Shown here piece after piece: positions 40,351-49,651 of a stretch of 63,419 nt of DNA; the first letter of the stretch is position 1; the number at the start of each line of letters is the position of its first letter. The position numbers and the translations under genes were made by a program. The stretch lies in NCBI GenBank assembly GCA_934565655.1, contig CAKTIE010000012.1, forward strand, positions 1 through 63,419. Direction: 5' to 3'. The notes under the pieces are model-generated. The model saw only the letters and a program-made list of their open reading frames with translations, was not told where the DNA came from and ran no database searches. This stretch comes from an uncultured Oscillospiraceae bacterium. GTDB lineage: Bacteria; Bacillota; Clostridia; Oscillospirales; Oscillospiraceae.

Positions 40351-40891
40351 GGGCAATCTCCTTGTTATACGAAAATACTCGTTTTGCAATATACGTTCTG
40401 CATCAAGCGTTTTATATTATGGGCGCGTTGCCCGCATCTGTCAATAGCGTTCGGGCCTGTTGGGAACAGTATCGCATAAAAATAAAAAAGACATCCGAAC
40501 GGATGTCTTTCCTGATGGTGCACAAAGTGGGACTAAAGCTGAATTTTGTAGCTGCGCGGAGTGTACAGCCCGTTTTCAGTACGGATTGTTTATGGATCTG
40601 CGACGCAGCGAACCAATGATTTTAATAGCAATAAAGAGACATGGCATTCAAATCGGAATGCCATGTCTCTTTATTCAATAATATCCCTTGTTTTTGCAGA
40701 TGCTCCAAGACCCCGAGCAGGTGAAAAGATAGCAGCCTGAAATGGCATGAGGTAATGGTAGGGTAGAGTAGAGATTGGCAAGTATTCCCAAAGTCGCAGC
40801 TTTCGGAAAGAGTGTTAATATTGAGGAGAAAACCTGCTCGTGGGTCATGGAAGATCATCCGCAATGTAAGGAGAGAAGGAAAAAAGCGTTG
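40351..40891. other. Intergenic region with two hairpins, no supported gene
   Basis: A 10-bp hairpin (AAAGACATCC-GAAC-GGATGTCTTT) lies at 40487-40510 and a very strong one at 40630-40675. The 120 bases between them and the stretch to 40891 look like decayed or untranslated DNA; open frames there have no ribosome sites. An upstream promoter for the TetR gene should lie near 40360-40440. Confidence 0.5.
40630..40675. terminator. Terminator at the end of the etf operon
   Basis: A perfect 19-bp stem (AATAAAGAGACATGGCATT and its complement) with an 8-base loop. It lies about 215 bp past the etfA stop and has T-rich ends on both strands. Confidence 0.88.
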
Positions 40892-42013
40892 TTACTTGGC
40901 AGCCTTGGCGGCCTTGATGGACTCGATCAGCTCGGGAACGACCTTGAACAGGTCGCCGGTGATGCCGTAATCGGCAACCTCGAAGATGGGAGCGGTCTCG
41001 TTCTTGTTGACGGCGATGATGCACTCGGAATCCTGCATGCCAGCCTTGTGCTGGATGGCGCCGGAGATGCCCAGAGCCACATAGACCTTGGGATGGACGG
41101 TCTTGCCGGTCTGGCCGACCTGGTGGTCAGCGGAGATCCAACCAGCGTCCACGCAGGCACGAGAGGAACCCACGACGCCGCCCAGGACCTCAGCCAGCTC
41201 CTCGGCCAGCTTGATGCCCTTCTCGACGTCCTTGGAGATACCACGGCCAACGGACACGATGAAGTCAGCGCCGATCAGGTCCACCAGCTTCTTGGCGGCC
41301 TTGACGGTCTCGGTGACCTCGGTGTGGATGTCAGCAGCAGCCAGCTCGAAAGCGGGATGCAGGATCTCCACGTTCTTCTTGCACTCGCGCTTCTTCATAA
41401 CGCCGGGGCGCACAGTGGCCATGGCGGGACGGAAACGGGGGCAGATGATGGAGGCCATCAGGTGGCCGCCGAAAGCGGGACGGGTCATCTTCAGGTCGCG
41501 ATCAACACCGTGAGGCTCCTTGTTGATCATCACGGTGCCCAGCTTATCGATGCGCTCCTCGGGCAGGGTGGAAGCTTCCTTCAGGAAGCCCTTGTAGTTG
41601 GGCATGTCGATGTCCAGGTGGGTGCAGTCGGCGCACAGGCCGGTGTGCAGACGGGCTGCGCAGCGGGGCGCCAGGTCACGGCCAATGTTGGAAGCGCCGA
41701 ACAGCAGCACTTCGGGCTTGATCTCCTCCACGGCCTCCACGATCACCTTGGTATAACCATCGGTGGTGTAGTCCTTCAGCAGGGGAGAATTGTACACATA
41801 AACCTTATCCGCGCCGTACTCGCCCAGCTCAGCGGCGATGCCGTCCACGTTGTCGCCCAGCAGGATGCCGCACAGCTCAACGCCCAGCTCGTCGGCCAGC
41901 TTGCGGCCCTCGGAGATCAGTTCAAAGGTGGTGGGCATCATCACGCCCTGACGCTGCTCGCAGAACACCCATACGTTCTTGAACGCGCCGATATCAGCAC
42001 TATTAAAAGCCAT
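40892..42013 (-). CDS. etfA: Electron transfer flavoprotein alpha subunit
   Basis: A 373-residue EtfA with the C-terminal FAD domain: VGRGISKDVEKG, GSSRACVDAGWISADHQVGQTGKTVHPKVYVALGISG (split motif) and IIAVNKNETAPIFEVADYGI. With EtfB it shuttles electrons between an acyl-CoA dehydrogenase and NADH or ferredoxin; in Clostridia these pairs often bifurcate electrons. Last gene of the long operon, immediately after etfB with a GGAG site. Confidence 0.93.
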   Translation of the reverse strand: MAFNSADIGAFKNVWVFCEQRQGVMMPTTFELISEGRKLADELGVELCGILLGDNVDGIAAELGEYGADKVYVYNSPLLKDYTTDGYTKVIVEAVEEIKPEVLLFGASNIGRDLAPRCAARLHTGLCADCTHLDIDMPNYKGFLKEASTLPEERIDKLGTVMINKEPHGVDRDLKMTRPAFGGHLMASIICPRFRPAMATVRPGVMKKRECKKNVEILHPAFELAAADIHTEVTETVKAAKKLVDLIGADFIVSVGRGISKDVEKGIKLAEELAEVLGGVVGSSRACVDAGWISADHQVGQTGKTVHPKVYVALGISGAIQHKAGMQDSECIIAVNKNETAPIFEVADYGITGDLFKVVPELIESIKAAKAAK

Positions 42014-42031
42014 TTTCTTATCTCCTTTCCC

Positions 42032-42832
42032 TTAGATGATGTGCTTGGCCGCCAGAATGCCAGCCAGCTTGTCGGTGGTATCCTTACCGTCACCTTCCAG
42101 CATCATGCCGGCGCCCTTCTGGGGAGGCGTAAAGGAGGTCAGAATGTTGGTGGGAGAACCAGCCAGACCGATGGTGCTCTTGTCGATCAGGGGATGATCC
42201 TTCAGGGTCTCATAGGTCATAGTGACCAGGGGCTTGCTGTATGCAGCATTGATATCGTAGAGATTCATGTAGCGGGGCTGATTCAGCTCCTTGATGCAGG
42301 TGATCATGCAGGGGGTCTTGACCTTGACGGTCATGTAGCCGTCCTCCAGCATGCGCTTGACGGTGACGGTATTGCCCTCCAGCTTGATATCGCCGGCGTA
42401 GGAGATCTGGGGCAGGTGCAGCTTCTCAGCGATCTGGGGACCCACCTGAGCGGTATCGCCATCGATGGCCTGACGGCCAGCCAGGATGATATCGTCAGCC
42501 TCGACACCGTAGGTGTCGATGGCGGCGGCGATGATCTGGGAGGTAGCGTAGGTGTCGGAGCCGCCAAACTCACGGGCGGTGATCAGGACACCCTCGTCCA
42601 CGCCCATGGCCATCAGCTCACGCAGCATGCCTTCTGCGGGAGGGGGGCCCATGGTGAAAGCGATGACCTTGCAGCCCAGCTCGTCCTTCAGGGACAGGGC
42701 GGCCTCGACGGCGTTCAGGTCGTCGGGGTTGATGATGGTCTGCATGGAAGCACGATCCAGTGTACCATCGGGATTCACGGCCACCTTACCGGAGGTATCG
42801 GGGACCTGCTTGACAGTGACAAAAATCTTCAT
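42032..42832 (-). CDS. etfB: Electron transfer flavoprotein beta subunit
   Basis: A 266-residue EtfB: VTVKQVPDTSGKVAVNPDG at the N terminus, NPDDLNAVEAAL, and the nucleotide loop GRQAIDGDTAQVGPQIAE. In bifurcating Etfs this subunit holds the NADH-reactive FAD. Starts after AGGAGG, 15 bp behind the acyl-CoA dehydrogenase, so all three act together. Confidence 0.93.
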   Translation of the reverse strand: MKIFVTVKQVPDTSGKVAVNPDGTLDRASMQTIINPDDLNAVEAALSLKDELGCKVIAFTMGPPPAEGMLRELMAMGVDEGVLITAREFGGSDTYATSQIIAAAIDTYGVEADDIILAGRQAIDGDTAQVGPQIAEKLHLPQISYAGDIKLEGNTVTVKRMLEDGYMTVKVKTPCMITCIKELNQPRYMNLYDINAAYSKPLVTMTYETLKDHPLIDKSTIGLAGSPTNILTSFTPPQKGAGMMLEGDGKDTTDKLAGILAAKHII

Positions 42833-42847
42833 TTTCCTTTTACCTCC

Positions 42848-43990
42848 TTACTTCAACAGCGCACGGGAAATGACGGTCTTCTGCACCTCGGAGGTGCCCT
42901 CATAAATGGTGAGGATGCGGGCGTCACGATAAATGCGCTCAATGGGATAATCCTTCATGTAGCCATAACCGCCGTGGATCTGGAGGGCCTTGGCGGCCAC
43001 CCAGTTGGCCGTTTCGGAGGCATAATACTTGGCCATGGAAGCGTTCTTGCCGGCGCTCTTGCCGCTGTCCAGCAGTTCGGCAGCCTTGAAGGTCAACAGA
43101 TAGGCAGCCTCCACGCGGGTCGCCATATCGGCCAGATAGAACTGCAGGCCCTGCTTGTCGGCGATGGGGCGGCCAAACTGAATGCGCTGCTTGGCGTAAT
43201 CCACAGCGGCGTTCAGCGCTGCTTCCGCCTCGCCGCAGGCCTGTGAGGCAATGCCGATACGGCCGCTGTCCAAACCGCCCATGGCGACCTTGAAGCCATC
43301 GCCCACTCTGCCGAGAATGGCGGTCTTGGGAACACGGCAATCCTCCAGAATCAGCTCGGCCACAGACGCAGCGTTGATGCCCATCTTCTCCTCGATCTTG
43401 CCAACCTTGAAGCCGGGCGTGCTGCGGTCGACCAAAAATGCGGTCATACCGCCGTGATTCTTCTTGGCCCGGTCGGTCAGAGCGATAACCACAGCGTAAT
43501 CGCCCTCTTCGTGGCCCAGATTGCTGATGAAGCACTTGGTGCCGTTGATGATATAGTCATCCCCGTCTGCCACAGCGGTGGTCTGCAGAGAACCGGCATC
43601 GGAACCGGCACCGGGCTCGGTCAAAGCGAAGGCGCCCAGTACACCGGTCATAGCTCTGGCGAGGTATTCCTTCTTCTGTGCCTCGTTGCCGAACTTCACG
43701 ATGATATAGTTCACCAGCAGGTGTACGGCATAGGCCTCGGCGGTGCTGGCGCAGGCTTTGGCCAGCTCGGATACGGCAATGACCTTGCAGATGTCGGGCA
43801 TCCCGGCACCGCCGTACTCCTTGGGAATATTCAGGCCCATCAAGCCCAGCTTTGCCAGCTTGACAAATGTCTCCTGGGGAAAACGGCCGGTCTTGTCCAG
43901 CTCGTCGGCAAGGGGCGCCACCTCATTGGCGGCAAACTCCCGGATCATTTTCTGAAGAAGCAATTGCTCCTTGGTCAATTCAAATGTCAT
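42848..43990 (-). CDS. Acyl-CoA dehydrogenase, butyryl-CoA dehydrogenase-like
   Basis: A 380-residue FAD acyl-CoA dehydrogenase: LTEPGAGSDAGSLQT, the FAD/substrate segments GFKVAMGGLDSGRIGIA and QIHGGYGYM, and the catalytic glutamate in TIYEGTSEVQ. It would interconvert crotonyl-CoA and butyryl-CoA or a related pair, with electrons through EtfAB. It overlaps the NifU-like stop by four bases (ATGA). The neighbouring 4-hydroxybutyryl-CoA dehydratase makes crotonyl-CoA the likely substrate. Confidence 0.9.
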   Translation of the reverse strand: MTFELTKEQLLLQKMIREFAANEVAPLADELDKTGRFPQETFVKLAKLGLMGLNIPKEYGGAGMPDICKVIAVSELAKACASTAEAYAVHLLVNYIIVKFGNEAQKKEYLARAMTGVLGAFALTEPGAGSDAGSLQTTAVADGDDYIINGTKCFISNLGHEEGDYAVVIALTDRAKKNHGGMTAFLVDRSTPGFKVGKIEEKMGINAASVAELILEDCRVPKTAILGRVGDGFKVAMGGLDSGRIGIASQACGEAEAALNAAVDYAKQRIQFGRPIADKQGLQFYLADMATRVEAAYLLTFKAAELLDSGKSAGKNASMAKYYASETANWVAAKALQIHGGYGYMKDYPIERIYRDARILTIYEGTSEVQKTVISRALLK

Positions 43991-44553
43991 AATTGTTCTC
44001 CCTGATTATCTATTTGTTTTCCTTCGTTTCCAGACTGTTCGGGGAATTCTGGACTGTCGACCATAATGACACGGTCAGCCTGAATCCCGCTAATATCTGC
44101 ACAGCGCGCAGAACAACCACATATTACATACACTTCATCATAGTGATGATTTGCTTCAGCTATCTCAAATTTAACGCCCAGCTTTTTCTCCAATCGCTGT
44201 ACTACGCTGCTGCGATCATACGTTGGATTACAGCCACCGCAATACTTGACCGCTTTCTTGCTTTTTTTGTCATCCGACAAAATAGACCGCACAAATCGGA
44301 GTAGTTCCGGGTCAATCGTATCTACCAATTCTACCGCTTGGAGTTCGGGAAAAATTGTCTTCAGTGTTTCTTCAATTTCTTTTTTTGTGCTAAGATTTGC
44401 CATAGGGCAATTTTCACACGCGCCAGTCAGTCTGATTTGAAGCACATGATCATAATAGTCAATGACTTCCACATCACCGCCATGGCTGCGTATGGCAGGC
44501 TTTATCGACTCGTCAACAATTTTTTCAATTTCTTTTTTTATGTCCATAGTCAA
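43987..44553 (-). CDS. NifU-domain protein fused to a CGGCNPxxDR domain
   Basis: Residues about 1-75 are a NifU-type Fe-S scaffold with GACENCP. The second half contains YCGGCNPTYDRSSVVQRLEKK and VICGCSARCAD, a cysteine-rich domain seen as a separate protein in some anaerobes. Together it may assemble or deliver clusters to the oxygen-sensitive dehydratase or ferredoxin oxidoreductase in the same operon. It overlaps the acyl-CoA dehydrogenase start. The second domain's role is unknown to me. The acidic C-terminal tail looks disordered. Confidence 0.8.
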   Translation of the reverse strand: MTMDIKKEIEKIVDESIKPAIRSHGGDVEVIDYYDHVLQIRLTGACENCPMANLSTKKEIEETLKTIFPELQAVELVDTIDPELLRFVRSILSDDKKSKKAVKYCGGCNPTYDRSSVVQRLEKKLGVKFEIAEANHHYDEVYVICGCSARCADISGIQADRVIMVDSPEFPEQSGNEGKQIDNQGEQL

Positions 44554-44573
44554 ATTCCTGCGTTCTGCTCCGA

Positions 44574-44599
44574 CCGATCCCGTGTTCCCGCGGGATCGG
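44574..44599 (-). promoter_or_regulatory. Intercistronic hairpin between dehydratase and NifU-like genes
   Basis: CCGATCCCG and CGGGATCGG form a 9-bp stem extendable by flanking TCCG/CGGA, without a T tail. It is likely an mRNA-processing or stability element. Confidence 0.6.
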
Positions 44600-44634
44600 C
44601 CGGAAGCAAATGTCCGCTGAAAGAAGCTCTTGCT

Positions 44635-46089
44635 TTACTGTTCGATGCCTGCAATGCGCTTGGCCAGATCCTTCTTCATCTCGAAGTTGCCCTGGCGCGT
44701 GATCATGACCTTCTGCGCCTGGGGAGAACCTGCGCCGTGCATGGACTCGGTACGATATCCAACGGCAGCTGTGCCAAGTGCGAGATTTTCGCAGAGACGA
44801 AGCGCGCGGAGGCGCTGCTCGGCGTTGACATTGTGTCCGACAAGGTACTTTTCAATATAGGGTCCCACTTCGGCACTGCGCAGATCACCCTCGGAAGGAG
44901 CGGTCACCATGATGCCGCCTGCGATATCCTCCATCAGACGCACGATCTCGTAGGGATACCGTGTGACATTCAGCTTGCAGACATTTGCCAACAGCAGGTT
45001 CACCATATAGTTGCCCGCTTTGGTCTGCCAGCCTTCCGTGCTGGATGCAATACCGGCACAATACAGCTGCTCATTGAGCTGCGTCATCTCAACCAGCTTG
45101 TCCTTGATATGAGACGCCTTATCTGTTCCGTTGTACTGAGCGATCAGGGCGGCAGCGCCGATCACAACATCGCCGACACCGGATTTGCAGCCGCCGTAGC
45201 TGTTGCGATGATAGCCGGCAAAGCGCTCAACCAGCATGCCGGCAAAGTCCGTTTCACCGTTCAGGAAAATGTTTTCGTTGGGCACGAAAACATGATCAAA
45301 AATAGTCAGGGCCTCAATGCCGCCGTACTTCGCATTACCGACATCGATGTCGGCGTATTTTTCGGTTTTTCTCGTGTCACAGCTCTGGCGGCCGAGGATC
45401 ATCGTGATGCCGGGCGCGTCCAGAGGAATATGGAACGCAATCGCGTAATCTTCCTGACCGGGACGCATCGCCTGCGTCGGAAGAACGACCACCTCATGGG
45501 CGTTCGTAATACCGGTCAGATGGGCCTTTGCACCGTTCACCACCACGCCATCGGGGCGTCTCTCAACGACATGGACGTACAGATCCTTATCCTGGTCATC
45601 ACTGCCGATCGCGCAGCTGCGGTCACCCTTAACGTCGGTCAGCGCACCGCCGACGATGAGGTCCTCTTCCTGGCAGCGGATAATGAAATCCTTAAAGCGC
45701 TCGAAGTAGTGCGTGCCATACTTCTCGTCCACTTCATAGGTGGTGGAATAGAACGCATTTGCCATATCCATGATCACACAGCGCTGGAAGCAGCTGCCGG
45801 TGCGCTGGCCCATAAGACGCTGCAGCTTTACCTTTTTGTTCAGGTCTTCCTTGCTGGCGTGGATATGGTTGAATCGATTGATCTTATGACCCGTAAACTG
45901 GCTGGTAGCCGTCATGAGTTCTTCGTATTCGGGCATGAATGCCATATCGTAGGTCTCTTCCAGGCACCTTCTGGACGGGATCAGCATCGGGTCGTTGATC
46001 GGATCCTTGATCAGTTCGCCTTGGAAGAAAATCCTTCGGTTCATTCTCGCCAAAGACTCTACGTACTGCTTACTTGTCATCAGAGCCAT
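44635..46089 (-). CDS. abfD: 4-hydroxybutyryl-CoA dehydratase / vinylacetyl-CoA isomerase
   Basis: A 484-residue flavin, [4Fe-4S] enzyme. All family residues are visible: the cluster cysteines in GSCFQRC (near 99 and 103), His and Cys in YHRNSYGGCK, glutamates in GGIEAL and YRTESMHGAG. It dehydrates 4-hydroxybutyryl-CoA to crotonyl-CoA through a ketyl radical and is oxygen-sensitive. The start at 46089 has GGAGGG upstream. No CoA transferase is in the operon; the CoA ester may instead come from the upstream 2-oxoacid oxidoreductase. Confidence 0.9.
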   Translation of the reverse strand: MALMTSKQYVESLARMNRRIFFQGELIKDPINDPMLIPSRRCLEETYDMAFMPEYEELMTATSQFTGHKINRFNHIHASKEDLNKKVKLQRLMGQRTGSCFQRCVIMDMANAFYSTTYEVDEKYGTHYFERFKDFIIRCQEEDLIVGGALTDVKGDRSCAIGSDDQDKDLYVHVVERRPDGVVVNGAKAHLTGITNAHEVVVLPTQAMRPGQEDYAIAFHIPLDAPGITMILGRQSCDTRKTEKYADIDVGNAKYGGIEALTIFDHVFVPNENIFLNGETDFAGMLVERFAGYHRNSYGGCKSGVGDVVIGAAALIAQYNGTDKASHIKDKLVEMTQLNEQLYCAGIASSTEGWQTKAGNYMVNLLLANVCKLNVTRYPYEIVRLMEDIAGGIMVTAPSEGDLRSAEVGPYIEKYLVGHNVNAEQRLRALRLCENLALGTAAVGYRTESMHGAGSPQAQKVMITRQGNFEMKKDLAKRIAGIEQ

Positions 46090-46105
46090 AGTATTTCCCT
46101 CCATA

Positions 46106-46148
46106 AGTCTGGGACACGGAGCCTTTCCCGGGCTCCGTGTCCCGGACT
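46106..46148 (-). promoter_or_regulatory. Intercistronic hairpin before the dehydratase gene
   Basis: GGGACACGGAGCC and GGCTCCGTGTCCC form a 13-bp stem, extendable by AGTC/GACT, with no T tail. It lies between the oxidoreductase gamma gene and abfD. Confidence 0.7.
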
Positions 46149-46162
46149 ACGTTCAATTAAAA

Positions 46163-46699
46163 TTACTTCTCTTCCCAGATTTCCAGAGCCTTCAGATTCA
46201 TGGGAATCATTGCGGCCTTCTTGCCGGCAAAGGTCTTTTCAACCAGCTTATGGACGCTCTCCAGCTTCACAATGCCGGTCTTGCGGACGATGGCGCCCAG
46301 CATGACCATGTTGGAAGCCTTCTCGTTGCCGAGGTCGTTCTTGGCAATGCCAGCGGCGTCGACCTTATAAATGGTCACGTCCTTTCTACTGGGCTCCTCT
46401 TCGATCAGGGAGTCATTCAGGAACAGCTTGCCGCCCTCTGCCAGATTGCCCTCGAACTTACGCATGGAAGCGGTGTTCATGGCAACGACGACGGTAGGAA
46501 CGTCGATAACGGGGCAGCCGATCTTCTTGTCAGAAACGATGACGCTGCAGTTTGCGGTACCGCCGCGCATCTCGGGGCCATAGGAGGGCAGATAGGTGAC
46601 CTGCTTACCTTCCAGGATGGCAGACTTTGCGATCATCTGCCCCATGACCATAACGCCCTGACCACCGGAACCCGCAATCAGAATTTTCATAGTAGCCAT
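46163..46699 (-). CDS. 2-oxoacid:ferredoxin oxidoreductase, gamma subunit
   Basis: A 178-residue gamma subunit: ILIAGSGGQGVMVMGQMIA, YLPSYGPEMRGG and an ALGxx-like C terminus, as in VorC/KorC. It forms the acceptor part of the complex. Order delta-alpha-beta-gamma with the other three genes gives a full four-subunit enzyme. GAGGAGG lies 9 bases before ATG 46699. Confidence 0.92.
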   Translation of the reverse strand: MATMKILIAGSGGQGVMVMGQMIAKSAILEGKQVTYLPSYGPEMRGGTANCSVIVSDKKIGCPVIDVPTVVVAMNTASMRKFEGNLAEGGKLFLNDSLIEEEPSRKDVTIYKVDAAGIAKNDLGNEKASNMVMLGAIVRKTGIVKLESVHKLVEKTFAGKKAAMIPMNLKALEIWEEK

Positions 46700-46700
46700 C

Positions 46701-47450
46701 TTACTTTACCTCCTCAGGACACGCAAAGTTGCCAAGCGGATAATAAGGGATCATGTTCTCAGCCAGCCAATCCGTGGCCTTCACCGCGGACACACCCCAG
46801 TTGGAGGGGCAGGTGGACAGGAACTCTACGAAAGCGAAGCCGAGGCCCTTGGCCTGCACCTCAAACGCCTTCTGAACAGCCTTCTTCGCCTGACGGACGT
46901 GCGCGGGAGTATCCAGAGCAACGCGCTCCACAAACACAGCGCGCGGGCACTGGGAAATGATCTCGCACATACGCAGAGGCATACCGTGCTTCTCGACGGT
47001 GCGGCCCAGGGGGGCAGTGGTCGCCTTCTGGCCGATCAGGGTGGTGGGCGCCAGCTGGCCGCCGGTCATACCAAAGATCGCGTTGTTGATGAAGAAGGTG
47101 CAGAACTTCTCGCCGCGCTCAGCAGCGTGCAGGATCTCATTACCGCCGATGGAGGTCAGGTCACCATCGCCCTGGTAGGTGAAAACCACCTTGTCCGGAT
47201 GAACTCTGCGGACACCGGAGGCAACAGCGGGTGCGCGACCGTGGAAGGACTCGATCATATCCACCTTCATGAAACGAGGAGCCGCAATGGAGCAGCCCAC
47301 GGGAGCGATACCGATGGTCTTCTCCAGCTCACCGCGCTCTTCCAGCGTTTCCATAATCAGTCTGTGGGCGATACCGTGCGTACAACCGGGACAATACGAA
47401 GTGCTAACATCGGCTTCCATGCCCTTGGTATATTCAAATACAGTTTTCAT
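46701..47450 (-). CDS. 2-oxoacid:ferredoxin oxidoreductase, beta (TPP) subunit
   Basis: A 249-residue thiamine-diphosphate subunit: SYCPGCTHGIAHRLI near the N terminus, the TPP-metal motif GDGDLTSIGGNE and NNAIFGMTGGQ. It decarboxylates the 2-oxoacid and forms the acyl-CoA. The substrate (2-oxoglutarate, branched-chain or other) is not decided by sequence. Confidence 0.92.
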   Translation of the reverse strand: MKTVFEYTKGMEADVSTSYCPGCTHGIAHRLIMETLEERGELEKTIGIAPVGCSIAAPRFMKVDMIESFHGRAPAVASGVRRVHPDKVVFTYQGDGDLTSIGGNEILHAAERGEKFCTFFINNAIFGMTGGQLAPTTLIGQKATTAPLGRTVEKHGMPLRMCEIISQCPRAVFVERVALDTPAHVRQAKKAVQKAFEVQAKGLGFAFVEFLSTCPSNWGVSAVKATDWLAENMIPYYPLGNFACPEEVK

Positions 47451-47453
47451 GGA

Positions 47454-48536
47454 TTACTCGACTCCTTTCAGAATTTCCTTGGTCTCCTCAACGATCTCAC
47501 GAGACGTGAAGAGCACGCCGCCGCAGCGGGAGATCAGCTTCACAGGCCAGCGGCCCTTGGTGCCGATCAGGACATCTTCCATCATCTGGCCGAGGCTCAG
47601 CTCGACAGAGATAACGACCTTCGTCTTGGGGCCGATCTCGTCAAATGCGGCATAGGGATAGGGCCATGCGCTGATGGGACGGATCATACCGGCCTTGATG
47701 CCCTCGGCAGCCAGCATCTCCATTGCTTCGGAAGTGATACGGGCGGGGGTGCCGTAGCAGACGAACACGACCTCGGCGTCTTCCAGATCCGTGGTCTCAT
47801 AGCGGACCAGGTTCTTCTCGGCCTTGTCATAATAGGCCTTCTGGAACATATTGGTCTCCTGCAGTTCCTCGGGGGACCAGGGCATTGCGTGGATACGGTT
47901 CTTCTCGGCACGGTCGCCCTGGCCGGTCAGAGCCCAAGGCTTGGCGGCGCGGATCTCGGCGTCGGTCATGCGGGGCTTCTTGTACTCGGGCAGTTCGATG
48001 GCTTCCATCATCTGGCCCATCATTGCATCGCACAGGATGCAGACGGGGTTGCGATACTCGTCGGCCAGATCAACGGCTTCATAGATCAGATCAACAGCTT
48101 CCTGCATAGTCGTAGGAACAAAGGTGATCAGGTGATAGTCGCCGTTGCCGCCGCCGCGGGTCGCCTGACGATAGTCGCCCTGGGAAGGACGGATATCACC
48201 GATGCCGGGGCCGCCGCGGGCGACACTCACCAGCACCAGAGGCAGATGACAGACACACAGACCGCTCATGCCTTCCTGCATCAGCGCGATACCGGGGGAA
48301 GAAGAGGACAGCATAACGTTGCCGCCGGCAGCCGCTGCGCCGATACCCATGTTCACAGCGCCCAGCTCGCTCTCTGCCTGCTGGAAGCAGCCGCCGATCT
48401 CGTCCATATGTGCAGCCATGTACTCAGGGATCTCACTCTGCGGAGTAATGGGATAACCGAAATAGTATCTTGCACCGCCGCGCATTGCCGCTTCGCAAAA
48501 CGCCTCGTTTCCCTTCATCAGGATAGGTTCAGACAT
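47454..48536 (-). CDS. 2-oxoacid:ferredoxin oxidoreductase, alpha subunit
   Basis: A 360-residue alpha subunit: KGNEAFCEAAMRGGARYYFGYPITPQSEIPEYMA region, SSPGIALMQEGM, and a C-terminal VEELGQMxED-like segment (SLGQMMEDV). It houses the second thiamine-binding face and the CoA site with the beta subunit. Together with the ferredoxin-like delta, it transfers electrons to ferredoxin. Confidence 0.92.
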   Translation of the reverse strand: MSEPILMKGNEAFCEAAMRGGARYYFGYPITPQSEIPEYMAAHMDEIGGCFQQAESELGAVNMGIGAAAAGGNVMLSSSSPGIALMQEGMSGLCVCHLPLVLVSVARGGPGIGDIRPSQGDYRQATRGGGNGDYHLITFVPTTMQEAVDLIYEAVDLADEYRNPVCILCDAMMGQMMEAIELPEYKKPRMTDAEIRAAKPWALTGQGDRAEKNRIHAMPWSPEELQETNMFQKAYYDKAEKNLVRYETTDLEDAEVVFVCYGTPARITSEAMEMLAAEGIKAGMIRPISAWPYPYAAFDEIGPKTKVVISVELSLGQMMEDVLIGTKGRWPVKLISRCGGVLFTSREIVEETKEILKGVE

Positions 48537-48553
48537 ATCAATTCTCCTCCTCT

Positions 48554-48775
48554 TTATTCAGTGTAAACGCTGATAACGCCATCGGGGCACATGATCGCAC
48601 AGGTAGCGCAGCCAACGCAGCTCTCCTGATCAAGTAGGCCAACGGGATGATAGCCCAGCTTGTTGACGACCTCTTGATTCAAGCCCAGGATCTGCTTGGG
48701 ACAGTACTTAACACACAGCCCACAGCCCTTGCACTTGTCTCCGTTAAACTTCAGAATGCCTTTTGCCATTTTCAC
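48554..48775 (-). CDS. 2-oxoacid:ferredoxin oxidoreductase, delta (2[4Fe-4S]) subunit
   Basis: A 73-residue ferredoxin-like subunit with two CxxCxxCxxxCP clusters (CKGCGLCVKYCPK; CVGCATCAIMCPD). It passes electrons out of the complex. It is the first gene of the oxidoreductase set, about 160 bp after the ATPase gene, with AGGAGT-like site upstream. Methionine at position 3 could also be the start. Confidence 0.9.
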   Translation of the reverse strand: MKMAKGILKFNGDKCKGCGLCVKYCPKQILGLNQEVVNKLGYHPVGLLDQESCVGCATCAIMCPDGVISVYTE

Positions 48776-48933
48776 TTACTCCTTTCAACGTCCGCTTTTT
48801 GCGGTACGTCTGTATTTGTTCTGAATTATAAGCCCCAATTCAGCTTTGTGTTTCCCGCAGCCTCGGATCCGGTACTTTCAGCTGGATAAGAAAGTGCGGG
48901 GACACAAAGGAGAATTGGGAGGATTATAAAAAG

Positions 48934-49647
48934 TCAGACTTCTTTGTCGAGGTAGCTGTCACGCATCTGCAGGGTGATCGGGAAAATCTCACCCTCCATA
49001 GGCTCCGCTTTCACCAGGCTGTCCAGTTCGTTCAGCAGATGCTCTTCGCATGTGCTGTATCTGACAGCCACGCCGAAATGATCTGCCACTTCCTTGGCCA
49101 GCCGGTAGCCCTTCATGATGTCCTTTACCGTAGTCTTGCGGATCATGTGGGTGTTGTTCACAACACCTGTGATTTTCAATCCGCCTGTGACCTGCATCAT
49201 CTCGAGCAGCGGGATCGCTTTTTCGAGTGTTGCGGTCTCGGGCCTGTTCGCATTGACTACCGCAAATACATCACAATCGGGAACATCCAGCAGATCCTGG
49301 AATTGCATCAGCAGCTTTGCTCCGGAGGGATCTCCGCCCGCGTCAACGACCGCACGGTATTCTTTGTTTTCCAGCGGACGGCGGATCGCCGGGTCAAGTG
49401 CAGGCACCTCGTCGGTGATCATCTTGCCATACAGGTTGCTCAGGTTCTCGATGCCCATCGCTTCCATTTCATCCTTCTTTTCGCGGCTGCGGAAGAAGGG
49501 GTTGGCAATATCCAGATCAACGATCGCCGCTTTTCTATCAGGCATTTCCTGTTTGACTCGCATCGCATAGTTCACTGCACATTCCGTTTTCCCGCTGCCG
49601 AAGTGGCCGATGAACACTACAATTCTCTTGTCATTCTTTACGCCCAT
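48934..49647 (-). CDS. P-loop ATP-binding protein linked to the oxidoreductase
   Basis: A 237-residue P-loop protein of the CobQ/MinD/ParA-like group: VFIGHFGSGKTE (Walker A), IVDLDIANPFF, VDAGGDPSGAK, VVNANRPETATL. Proteins of this kind accompany 2-oxoacid:ferredoxin oxidoreductase genes in several anaerobes; I infer a role in assembly or cluster loading. It lies between the dehydrogenase and oxidoreductase genes on the same strand. Confidence 0.8.
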   Translation of the reverse strand: MGVKNDKRIVVFIGHFGSGKTECAVNYAMRVKQEMPDRKAAIVDLDIANPFFRSREKKDEMEAMGIENLSNLYGKMITDEVPALDPAIRRPLENKEYRAVVDAGGDPSGAKLLMQFQDLLDVPDCDVFAVVNANRPETATLEKAIPLLEMMQVTGGLKITGVVNNTHMIRKTTVKDIMKGYRLAKEVADHFGVAVRYSTCEEHLLNELDSLVKAEPMEGEIFPITLQMRDSYLDKEV

Positions 49648-49651
49648 AGTT

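Noticed and set aside
40775..43246. Plus-strand 823-codon open frame
   Set aside because: It is antisense to etfA, etfB and the acyl-CoA dehydrogenase, with low-complexity composition (Gly, His, Gln, Asp rich) typical of the reverse of GC-rich genes.
46899..48566. Plus-strand 555-codon open frame
   Set aside because: Antisense to the oxidoreductase alpha, beta and delta genes, with no ribosome site or family match.
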